NCBI RefSeq assembly: GCF_008065135.1
Contig: NZ_CP042914.1
Span: 372,001 to 436,000, forward strand
Reading direction: 5' to 3'
DNA length: 64,000 nucleotides
Source: Roseimaritima ulvae
Lineage (GTDB): Bacteria > Planctomycetota > Planctomycetia > Pirellulales > Pirellulaceae
The translations under genes were made by a program, and so were the position numbers. How positions within the stretch are numbered: position 1 is the stretch's first letter; each line of letters begins with the position of its first letter. The notes under the pieces are model-generated. The model was not told the origin of the DNA, ran no database searches, and saw nothing but the letters and a program-made list of their open reading frames with translations. Positions 34,328 through 42,299 of this stretch are shown in pieces.

Positions 34328-36586
34328 TTATCGCCAGGTCATGATGTCGTTGGCGAAGACGAAGAGCATCAGCGACAACAATGCCAACACGCCTCCCATC
34401 GTCAACTTCATCTGCAGCTGTTCGTCGACCGGACGACCCATCACCGCTTCGGCGATCAGGAACAACATGTGTCCGCCGTCGAGCGCCGGGATGGGCAGGA
34501 AGTTGAGGATCGCCAGGTTCATGCTGAGCATGGTCAGGAACAGCAGCAACGGCGCCCAACCCTGTTCGGCTTGCGAAGCCGCCATGTCGGCGATCTTCAG
34601 TGGGCCGCCGACTTGATTGCGGCTGACTTTGCCGCTGACCAGCAGTCGCAGGAACTGGAAGACTTCCTGCATCTTCCACTTGCCTTCACGGAAACCGAGC
34701 GCCAAAGCTTCTCCCACTGAATCGGCTTGATGCGTTTTCCGCAGGGGTGCGTACAGAATGCCGCGTTCGGGATAAAACGTATCGCCTTCGGTGACCGTGA
34801 CCGAGGTATCGATGATTTCCTTTTTCGGCCCACGTTCGGCGATCACACGCAGCTTGGTGCCATCGGGCAGTTGTTGGGCCAGGCGGATCAAGCTGACCAG
34901 CATCCGCTGTTCGCTGGCGTCCCAACCCTCTTCCAGTTTTTCGACGAAGGGTTTCAGCATGTTTTCGTCCAGCGACTCGGGGCGTTTATCACCGGGCCAC
35001 TGCACGGTGACGCTGCTGAGCGTATCGCCGGGTTTCAGGGCATCGATGCTGGTGTCGCTCAACACGGCTTCGGGCAGGTAGGCCAGCCCCAAGGTTTTGA
35101 CGGCGATTTTTCCGGTCACCACGCTGTAGGGCGGCAAGGGGGAATCGTCTGAGGTGGGTTCGATTTCCACTTCCAGCGGTTCATCGGTACCGTCGCGTTG
35201 AAGCGTGAGTTTGACCGCTCCTTCCAGGTCGCGGATCTGGCTGGGCAGTTGCATCGCCGACAGCGTGTCGATGCCTTCGATGGCCGAAATGCGATCGCCG
35301 ACCTGCACGCCCGCCTTGGCGGCCGGGCCGTCTTGGACCAGCGCGTTGACCGGCCCAACGCCCAACGCAAAGCCCAGCGTTTTCATCTTGCGGGGTTCGA
35401 TGGTGACTTTGGTAACCGTTTTCGCTTCGTCTTGTCGCCGCAACGTCAGCGTGATCGGTTTGTCGGCGTGGGTCACCATGCGATTGGCCACGCGGTCGTT
35501 CAGGGTCACACCAAGGACCGGATTGACCTCCAACTGTTCGCCATCGACGGCGATAATGTCCGCGCCGGCGTCTTCGGCGGAAAAGGCCGCGGCGGCGGGC
35601 GTATCTTCCAAAGCCCTCGGATCGTCACCGAGTTTGGCCAGCATCGGCGAACTGATGCCGATGATGCGTCGTTGCGGGTTCCAGGGATCGATTTCCGCTT
35701 GTACGGCCACTTCACGGACGCCATCGGGGTATTCCAGTTTCAGCTGGACCGGCGAGTCAGGGTCGGCGATGCCGTGGGTCAGGATCTTCAGCGTCATCCG
35801 CGAAAAGTGCATTTGCGGATCGGGCTCGCCGCCATCGACCGCCAGCACGCGGCCGCCCGGTTCGATGTCTGCCAGGTACGCCGGATCGCCCGGTGAAGTG
35901 GCGCCGATCACCGCCGGCGTGTATTCGACACCCAGGGCCCCGTACGCCAGGGCGGCGAACAGCATCCCGGTGATTACATTCATGACCACGCCGGCGCTGA
36001 TGATCACCATTCGCTGGCCGACGGATTTGGCCGGATAGCTGCGGGGATCCAATTCGGCTCGCGAAGCCGCTGCCGGTTCGTCGTCCTCGTCCTCATCGGG
36101 ATTGCCCGAGCGAATTCGCTGGTTTTCTTTTTCCATATTGCGGGGATCGTCATCTTGCCCCAGCATTTTGACATATCCGCCCAGCGGGATGATGCCGATA
36201 CCGTATTCGGTTTCGCCGTAGCGGAACTTGCCCAGCGTGCGAGGGAATTTGATCGGGCCGATCGAAAGCGGCACGTCAAACCCAACGTAGAACTTTTCCA
36301 CTTTGACGCCAAACAGCTTGGCGGCCAGGAAGTGTCCCAGCTCGTGAACAAAAATGACCAGCCCCAAACCGGCGGCCACGCTGCCCCAGATATAGAACTG
36401 CGAACCGATCCGGCTCAGCAAACTGGGCTCGGCGGTGTCGCCGAGTAGCACGCCACCGCCCAGCAACGCTTCGGGAGCGGCTAGTAGGGGAGTGAGTTGT
36501 TCAAACGATAATGCATCCGACAGCCCTATCCAGAGCGTTAGAAATTCGCACCACAATGCCACCGCTGTACCTCCGCACGAGCCCAC
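34328..36586 (-). CDS. rseP: Site-2 zinc metalloprotease, RseP/RIP type, enlarged
   Basis: 752 aa from a GTG at 36586 (an alternative GTG at 36562). First helix with the zinc motif VHELGHFLAAKLFGV (about 105). LNFLPIPALDGGHML in the C-terminal part gives the second active-site motif with the Asp ligand. Between them lie at least two PDZ-like domains (LALDPRALED-type region, then GFALGVGPVNALVQDGPAAKAGVQVGDRI near 410) and a further domain near 480-600. Standard RseP is about 450 aa, so this one has an enlarged periplasmic part. It cleaves anti-sigma or signal peptide substrates in the membrane. It overlaps the end of dxr. Confidence 0.9.
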   Translation of the reverse strand: MGSCGGTAVALWCEFLTLWIGLSDALSFEQLTPLLAAPEALLGGGVLLGDTAEPSLLSRIGSQFYIWGSVAAGLGLVIFVHELGHFLAAKLFGVKVEKFYVGFDVPLSIGPIKFPRTLGKFRYGETEYGIGIIPLGGYVKMLGQDDDPRNMEKENQRIRSGNPDEDEDDEPAAASRAELDPRSYPAKSVGQRMVIISAGVVMNVITGMLFAALAYGALGVEYTPAVIGATSPGDPAYLADIEPGGRVLAVDGGEPDPQMHFSRMTLKILTHGIADPDSPVQLKLEYPDGVREVAVQAEIDPWNPQRRIIGISSPMLAKLGDDPRALEDTPAAAAFSAEDAGADIIAVDGEQLEVNPVLGVTLNDRVANRMVTHADKPITLTLRRQDEAKTVTKVTIEPRKMKTLGFALGVGPVNALVQDGPAAKAGVQVGDRISAIEGIDTLSAMQLPSQIRDLEGAVKLTLQRDGTDEPLEVEIEPTSDDSPLPPYSVVTGKIAVKTLGLAYLPEAVLSDTSIDALKPGDTLSSVTVQWPGDKRPESLDENMLKPFVEKLEEGWDASEQRMLVSLIRLAQQLPDGTKLRVIAERGPKKEIIDTSVTVTEGDTFYPERGILYAPLRKTHQADSVGEALALGFREGKWKMQEVFQFLRLLVSGKVSRNQVGGPLKIADMAASQAEQGWAPLLLFLTMLSMNLAILNFLPIPALDGGHMLFLIAEAVMGRPVDEQLQMKLTMGGVLALLSLMLFVFANDIMTWR

Positions 36587-37707
36587 TGGTCCAGTTCGAT
36601 CAATCGCTGGAGCGTGGGGTGCCGTTCATGTTGATGTTGTTCAAGTGCTCTGCGACAGGCAGGCACGATATCAGTAAACCGAATCTTGCGATCGAGAAAT
36701 AGTCCTACTGCTGCTTCGTTGGCCGCGTTGACCACCGCTCCGGCGGTGCCGCCGGCGGCCGCGACCTCAAAGCCGAGTGCCAGAGCCGGAAACCGCTCGC
36801 GGTCGGCCGGTTCCAGCGTCCAGTCCATTCGTTGCCCACAATCCAACCTTGGGGCCGGACAGACGCTTCTTTCCGGGTAAGTCAGGGCGTATTGAATCGG
36901 CAGCCGCATGTCGGGGGGGCTCAGCTGGGCGATCACCGACCCATCGATGAACTCGACCATCGAATGGATCACCGACTGAGGGTGGATCATAACCTCTATC
37001 GACTCCGCCGGAACGTCGAATAACCAGCAAGCTTCGATGATTTCCAACGCCTTGTTCATCATCGTAGCGGAATCGACGGAAATTTTCGGGCCCATTTGCC
37101 AAGTTGGGTGCGCCAGGGCTTCTTCCACGCTGGCCTCACGCATCTGGTCGGCGGTCCAAGTCCGAAACGGGCCCCCGCTGCTGGTCAAAATAATTCGCTG
37201 CGCGGGCGTCTGACTGGCTTGCAAGCATTGGAAAATCGCCGAGTGTTCGCTGTCGACGGGCAGCAATTCCGCGCCGCTAGCAACCTGCTGTTGTTTGACC
37301 ACTGGCCCGGCCACGACCAGCGTTTCCTTGTTTGCCAGGGCTACGCGTTTGCCGCTTCCCACGGCCGCCAGCGTGCTTTCCAGCCCCGCTCGGCCCACGA
37401 TCGCGGCGACCACGATGTCCACGGCGGGATCGGCCGCCAGCTCCACCAACGCTTCGGCCCCGACTCGCACCCGACTGCTCGACGGCCAGCGATCGGCATC
37501 CAGCTCCGCGGCGGCTTTTGCCGAAGAGGTCACGATCAGTTCCGGAGCCGGCGTCAGCTTGGCCACCGAATCGGCCAGTTGTGATAACTTGGCGTGTCCG
37601 GACAAGCCCCACACTCGCCATTGCTGAGCGGGCAGGTTTGCTAGCACGTCCAGGGTGGCCGTGCCGATGCTGCCGGTCGCTCCCAATACTGCTACGTTAC
37701 GCATCAA
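36538..37707 (-). CDS. dxr: 1-deoxy-D-xylulose 5-phosphate reductoisomerase
   Basis: 389 aa. NADPH site in VLGATGSIGTATLDV. Metal and substrate residues in VDSEHSAIFQCL, LTSSGGPFRTW and MGPKISVDSATMMNKALE. It makes 2-C-methyl-D-erythritol 4-phosphate for isoprenoid synthesis, in the cytoplasm. The pairing with rseP (overlap 25-49 bp) is common in bacteria. ATG at 37707. Confidence 0.97.
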   Translation of the reverse strand: MMRNVAVLGATGSIGTATLDVLANLPAQQWRVWGLSGHAKLSQLADSVAKLTPAPELIVTSSAKAAAELDADRWPSSSRVRVGAEALVELAADPAVDIVVAAIVGRAGLESTLAAVGSGKRVALANKETLVVAGPVVKQQQVASGAELLPVDSEHSAIFQCLQASQTPAQRIILTSSGGPFRTWTADQMREASVEEALAHPTWQMGPKISVDSATMMNKALEIIEACWLFDVPAESIEVMIHPQSVIHSMVEFIDGSVIAQLSPPDMRLPIQYALTYPERSVCPAPRLDCGQRMDWTLEPADRERFPALALGFEVAAAGGTAGAVVNAANEAAVGLFLDRKIRFTDIVPACRRALEQHQHERHPTLQRLIELDQWARAEVQRWHCGANF

Positions 37708-37935
37708 CGACTCGCGGGGTGGGCGGTAGCGAAACTGGCACAGTCGTTGCTTTCGTTAGGGGCCGACTTCAGATTCAGGCAAATCGGAAAGGGTTGCCAG
37801 CGAATCGTTCCCGTCGAACAATTGCCGATAACAATACAATTTCAGCGAAAAAGTAGCATTTTTGGCGTGGCGTTCCAACCACGCAAAATTCCCGAACGCG
37901 GTCCGGGCCAGATTAATTTTTGAAGCGGAGTCCTG

Positions 37936-40134
37936 ATGAGCGACCAAGATAAACGTAAAAATCCTTCCGGCGATGGCGAATCTCGCGGCGGCAGCGTGCT
38001 GCTGATTCTGCTGGCCATCGTGGGCGCTGTCATTCTGTGCGCGTACCTAATCGGTAACAGTTCCCAGAAACGCCTCCGCTATCCCGACCTGGTCCGCTTG
38101 CTGGAAGTCACTCGCTACGCCGAGTACGGATCCAACGATCTGATTCCGGTAACCCCGGATTCGGCAATGGCGGATTCGGCAGCGGCTGATTCAGCGACTG
38201 GCGATCAGGCAGCGGGCGGCGACGCGGCCGATAATGTGGCCAGCATCGCGGCGGCGCCCGAGATCGAGGCGGCGGGGACGATTATCGTGCCGTCGGACAA
38301 TAATCCCAACGCGTTTGTGGAATGGAGTCGCCCGCAGAACATCCGCGTCTCGGAAAAAGGCATCACCGGCAAGGCGATGTTCCGCCAACTGGGCCCTTCG
38401 GGAGACAGCGATTCGGAGGCCACCGAAAAAACCTTCTCCACGCAGTGGACGGTCCGCAACGAAGAACAGGAACAGCGGATGACGGCCCTGTTGGACGCCT
38501 CGAATGTGGTTTGGGATCAACACATCCCCAGCACGTTTTGGGAAGACCACGGCTTGATGTTGTTGATGATGCTGATCCTGTTGGGCTTTGGCCTGATGAT
38601 GTTGCGAAGGATCAGCGGCGTCGGGTCGCCGATGTCGTTCTCGCGCAGTCGCGGCAAGTTGTACGCCATGGATGAAACCTCGATCACCTTCAGCGACGTC
38701 GCCGGCATCGACGAAGCCGTGGAAGAGGTTCGCGAAGTGGTCGACTTCTTAAAGAACGCCGAGAAGTATCAGAAGCTGGGCGGTCGGATTCCAAAAGGTG
38801 TGTTGTTGGTGGGACCTCCGGGTACGGGGAAGACGCTGTTGGCTCGGGCCATCGCGGGTGAAGCGGGGACGCCGTTTTTCAGTCTGTCGGGCAGCGACTT
38901 TGTGGAGATGTACGTCGGCGTCGGTGCGGCTCGGGTGCGGGATATGTTCCAACAAGCGGCCAATCGAGCACCGTGCATCGTGTTCATCGACGAACTGGAT
39001 GCTTTAGGCAAGAGTCGCAGCGGTTCGGTCGTGGGTGGCCATGACGAACGTGAACAGACGCTCAACGCGCTGTTGGTGGAGATGGACGGTTTTGAATCCG
39101 ACACCAACGTGATCATCGTGGCGGCGACCAACCGCCCGGAAACGCTGGACGCCGCCCTGCTCCGCCCCGGCCGTTTCGACCGGCACGTGTTGGTCGACCG
39201 TCCGGACGTCGGCGGCCGCGAAGAAATTCTCAAAGTGCACGTCAAGAACGTCAAGCTGGACGAGAAACTGGACCTGCACAAAATCGCTTCCATCACGCCC
39301 GGCTTCGTCGGTGCCGACCTAGCCAACCTGGTCAACGAAGCCGCTCTGTTGGCCGCTCGCGTGGGCAAGCCCGCCGTGGGGATGCAGGAATTCAACGAAG
39401 CGGTCGAACGCGTGACGGCTGGGCTGGAAAAGAAGAACCACGTCATGAACGAGGACGAAAAGGTCCGCGTCGCTTATCACGAAGCCGGCCACGCGCTGGT
39501 CGCCGACGCGTTGCCGAATACCGATCCGGTGCACAAAGTGTCGATCATTCCACGCGGCATGGGAGCTCTGGGGTACGTGATGCAACGTCCCGGTGGCGAT
39601 CGTTATCTGAGCACCAAGAGCGAGCTGGATAGTAAATTGCGCGTGCTGGTTGCCGGTACGTTGGTTGAGGAAATGATTTTTGAAGACATCAGCACCGGAG
39701 CTTCGAACGACCTGGAACGCGCCACCGAAATCGCTCGGGCGATGGTCATGGACTACGGCATGAGCCGGTTAGGGCGAGTCAATTATCGGCAGAAAAACGA
39801 CTCCGCATTTTTGGGTGGCGGCGAAGCCGGTCATACGAACCTGCACAGTGAAGAGACGGCGCGGGAGATTGACGGCGAGGTGCGACGGATTATCGACGAA
39901 GCGATCTCGCAGACCCGCGAAATCCTGACCGCTCGACGCGAAGCGCTGGAAGCGATCACGCAGCGGCTGCTGGAAGTGGAAGCCATCGATGGTGAGGAGC
40001 TGAGTAAATTGATCGAAGCGCACAGTAGCGGGCCATTGGTCGTGCCTGGTACCGCCAGCAAAAAGCCGCGAGCCAAGATTTCGCGACCCGGCAAGGGCGT
40101 CGAAATCGCGCCGGCCGGTGATGGGCAGTTGTAG
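37936..40134 (+). CDS. ftsH: ATP-dependent zinc metalloprotease FtsH
   Basis: 732 aa, with ATG preceded by GGAG. First transmembrane helix near 20-42 ([20 protein letters not shown]), then an enlarged periplasmic region (about 45-200) with an Ala/Asp-rich stretch. Second helix near 207-225. AAA domain: Walker [12 protein letters not shown], Walker [11 protein letters not shown], and the second region of homology [18 protein letters not shown]. Protease motif HEAGHAL. The C-terminal tail is basic. It degrades membrane and short-lived cytoplasmic proteins. Full length for the family, with a longer periplasmic part than in E. coli (about 640 aa). Confidence 0.97.
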   Translation: MSDQDKRKNPSGDGESRGGSVLLILLAIVGAVILCAYLIGNSSQKRLRYPDLVRLLEVTRYAEYGSNDLIPVTPDSAMADSAAADSATGDQAAGGDAADNVASIAAAPEIEAAGTIIVPSDNNPNAFVEWSRPQNIRVSEKGITGKAMFRQLGPSGDSDSEATEKTFSTQWTVRNEEQEQRMTALLDASNVVWDQHIPSTFWEDHGLMLLMMLILLGFGLMMLRRISGVGSPMSFSRSRGKLYAMDETSITFSDVAGIDEAVEEVREVVDFLKNAEKYQKLGGRIPKGVLLVGPPGTGKTLLARAIAGEAGTPFFSLSGSDFVEMYVGVGAARVRDMFQQAANRAPCIVFIDELDALGKSRSGSVVGGHDEREQTLNALLVEMDGFESDTNVIIVAATNRPETLDAALLRPGRFDRHVLVDRPDVGGREEILKVHVKNVKLDEKLDLHKIASITPGFVGADLANLVNEAALLAARVGKPAVGMQEFNEAVERVTAGLEKKNHVMNEDEKVRVAYHEAGHALVADALPNTDPVHKVSIIPRGMGALGYVMQRPGGDRYLSTKSELDSKLRVLVAGTLVEEMIFEDISTGASNDLERATEIARAMVMDYGMSRLGRVNYRQKNDSAFLGGGEAGHTNLHSEETAREIDGEVRRIIDEAISQTREILTARREALEAITQRLLEVEAIDGEELSKLIEAHSSGPLVVPGTASKKPRAKISRPGKGVEIAPAGDGQL

Positions 40135-40243
40135 CTAGCATTGGGAACGCAAAAATTCGCCGACGCAATGCTTTACAAGCTTGGCGAAGCGTCGCATACT
40201 TCGCGGCTTCATTTTCGCCCGGCACTGCCTAACGAAACCATGG

Positions 40244-41062
40244 ATGATGAAGCTTTCAATCAGTCAACTGACCACATTGCGTTGGTCGACCGAAGAAGAT
40301 ATTGCAGCCTATCGACGGCATGGATTTTCGGCGCTCGGTTTATGGCGCCCCAAACTGGATGAGCTGGGCATCGAAGGCACCGCGGAACTGTTGGCCGAAA
40401 ACGGCATGTCCGTATCCAGCTTGTCCTGGGCCGGTGGCTTTACCGGCAGCGACGGCCGCGGCCATGAAGATGCCATCGAAGACGCCATCGACGCGGTCCG
40501 GGCGGCGGAAGTGCTGGGCGCCGAGACGCTGATTGTGCTGGCCGGCGGCGCCAATAATCACATCCATGGCCACGCCATGCGTCTGCTGCAGCAAGGTCTG
40601 CAAGCTATCTTTGAAGAAGCTCGCGGAACTGACGTGGCGGTGGCCTTGGAACCGATCCATCCGGGCTGCGGCGCCGAGTGGTCGTTTGTAGGTGATATCC
40701 GTTCGACGCTGGAAGTCATCGAAGCGCTGCCGCGAGCGGATGTGGGCTTGGTGCTGGACGCGTATCACTTGGCCATGAACGTCAATTCACCCCGCGACCT
40801 GGATTGGCTCGAAGCCGTCGTGCCTTTCCTGCGACTGGTGCAGTTGGGCGACGCACGGCAGACGCCGCTGGGCGAACAGAATCGCTGCCTGTTGGGCGAA
40901 GGCCGCGTGCCCTTGGAAGAAATTGTCAACATCCTGTCGGCGGCAGGCTACGACGGCTACTACGAAATCGAATTGTTAGGCGAAGACGTCGAACCGCTGC
41001 CCTATGACGAGGTGTTGCAGCATACCCGGCAGTACTTCGAGCAAAAACTCGCGTGTGATTGA
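40244..41062 (+). CDS. Sugar phosphate isomerase/epimerase (AP endonuclease-2 barrel)
   Basis: 272 aa from the ATG at 40244 (40247 possible). TIM-barrel members: MKLSISQLTTLRWSTEEDI, then ALEPIHPGCG (Glu), VLDAYHLAMN (Asp/His), LVQLGDAR, and YYEIELLGED at the C-terminus. Metal ligands at the usual four positions. It is probably in sugar catabolism (inositol or ketose type), but the substrate cannot be told. It starts 110 bp after ftsH. The preceding reading frame to 40181 does not resemble the family. Confidence 0.75.
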   Translation: MMKLSISQLTTLRWSTEEDIAAYRRHGFSALGLWRPKLDELGIEGTAELLAENGMSVSSLSWAGGFTGSDGRGHEDAIEDAIDAVRAAEVLGAETLIVLAGGANNHIHGHAMRLLQQGLQAIFEEARGTDVAVALEPIHPGCGAEWSFVGDIRSTLEVIEALPRADVGLVLDAYHLAMNVNSPRDLDWLEAVVPFLRLVQLGDARQTPLGEQNRCLLGEGRVPLEEIVNILSAAGYDGYYEIELLGEDVEPLPYDEVLQHTRQYFEQKLACD

Positions 41063-41065
41063 AAA

Positions 41066-41251
41066 GACACGGAGACGGGGAGACGGGGAGATGGGGAGAT
41101 GGGGAGATGGGGAGATGGGGAGATGGGGAGATGGGGAGACGGGGAGACGGGGAGACACGGAGACGGGGAGACGGGGAGTGGCTCAAATCTTGTATCTCGC
41201 TCCCAGCCTCCTTGCCTCCTTGCCTCCTTGTCTCCCCGTCTCCTTGTCTCC
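41066..41251. repeat. GA-rich 9 bp repeat facing a CT-rich 8-9 bp repeat
   Basis: 41066-41177 is a run of GGGGAGAC / GGGGAGATG units. 41200-41251 is a run of CTCCTTGC / CTCCTTGT units, the reverse complement in composition. No gene. The two arms could form a long imperfect hairpin or a triplex between the convergent ends of two genes. Confidence 0.85.
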
Positions 41252-41254
41252 CAA

Positions 41255-42142
41255 CTACTCCCCACGGCGTTTGGTCATCGTGACCAGATTGCCGATGTCG
41301 TTGTAAAATACGTCGTCCATGAAGGCTCGCATTAAGAGGATGCCGCGGCCGCTGGCGTTTTCTAGGTTGTCTTCGATGGTGGGGTCGGGCAGCGCGGAGA
41401 TATCGAAGCCGGGGCCTTCGTCGCGGATCGCAAACACGGCTTCGGTTTCTGACATGCTGACTTTGATTTCGACTTCGCGTTCTCGATACGGCGATTGGCT
41501 TTGGCGTTCTCGGATGCAGGCGTAGTAGCGGCTTTCGTCGTGTTCTCGGAGGTGCGAGTCGACTTCCAGGTTGCCGTGATGGATGGCGTTCGAGATCGCT
41601 TCTTCGAGCGCCACGCTGACTCGCAGGCGATCCGATTCATCGCCAAGTCCCATGTGCGACATGCCTTCCTGGAAGTAGTTGATCAGCGTGGGGATCATTT
41701 CCAGGTCGTTCTTCAGGAAGAAGGTGGCGCGATTCTGTTTCATGCTGCCCAATAAGCGGACGCGGCTGCGTTGGTCGCGGCTGACGTCGATCAAGCGGCG
41801 GACGGTCCGCGCGAGGTAGCGTTCAAGCAACCGTTTGGGCACGTAGCTGGACGCCCCACAGTGCAAGGCTTCGACGGCCGTTTCCTCGTCGCCGCGATCG
41901 GTCATCAGGATCACTGGCAACTCGGGACATTCGGCATGTAGTCGCGAGACCAGTTGCAGACCCTGTTGGTTAGCTGGGTACAGGTCGGTCAGCACGACGT
42001 CGGGGCGATCCGCTGCGATGCGCGACGGGGCCTCCGCCGGCGAGTCGATGAACTCGATCTGGTACTCGTTGTCCTGACAGAGAATCCGAGCAGCGATCTC
42101 CTGGTCGGCTGGGTTGTCGTCGACGATTAGTATTTTAGGCAT
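41255..42142 (-). CDS. Receiver domain fused to HATPase (anti-sigma/phosphatase-like) domain
   Basis: 295 aa. Residues 1-125: receiver with ILIVDDNPAD, phospho-acceptor Asp in VVLTDLYPAN (about 53), and switch Lys in YVPKRLLE. About 140-290: HATPase domain of the RsbW/SpoIIAB class, with N-box VALEEAISNAIHHGNLEVD, G1 box IRDEGPGFDI, and G2-like ASGRGILLMRAFMDDV. The fusion suggests a switch in which phosphorylation controls binding to a sigma or anti-anti-sigma partner, none adjacent. Divergent from the sulfotransferase-OGT gene. Confidence 0.88.
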   Translation of the reverse strand: MPKILIVDDNPADQEIAARILCQDNEYQIEFIDSPAEAPSRIAADRPDVVLTDLYPANQQGLQLVSRLHAECPELPVILMTDRGDEETAVEALHCGASSYVPKRLLERYLARTVRRLIDVSRDQRSRVRLLGSMKQNRATFFLKNDLEMIPTLINYFQEGMSHMGLGDESDRLRVSVALEEAISNAIHHGNLEVDSHLREHDESRYYACIRERQSQSPYREREVEIKVSMSETEAVFAIRDEGPGFDISALPDPTIEDNLENASGRGILLMRAFMDDVFYNDIGNLVTMTKRRGE

Positions 42143-42194
42143 CCCGGTTCTCCAGCAAGATTTTGAAGCCAGTGCCCCACAGTGTCTAATCTGT

Positions 42195-42240
42195 AGTTTG
42201 TCACAAAAAAATGCTTGACGCAGGGGGGTGCCGAACCGTT
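42195..42240 (+). promoter_or_regulatory. Possible promoter with ATGCTTGAC ... TTAA
   Basis: ATGCTTGAC at 42211-42219 followed 19 bp later by TTAA (about 42239-42242). The same 9-mer plus TTAA at 18 bp occurs at 47861-47890 in front of the hemerythrin-like gene. It may be a -35/-10-like pair, but the -10 match is poor. Confidence 0.3.
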
Positions 42241-42299
42241 AAGGTTCTGGCTGGCAATTTTGATTGGGGCAGCGGCCTGATGGGGCGTTGCCCTGCACC

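Noticed and set aside
41066-41177. CRISPR or coding repeat in the GA-rich tract
   Set aside because: Pure head-to-tail simple repeat without spacers; translations are low complexity and without start signal.
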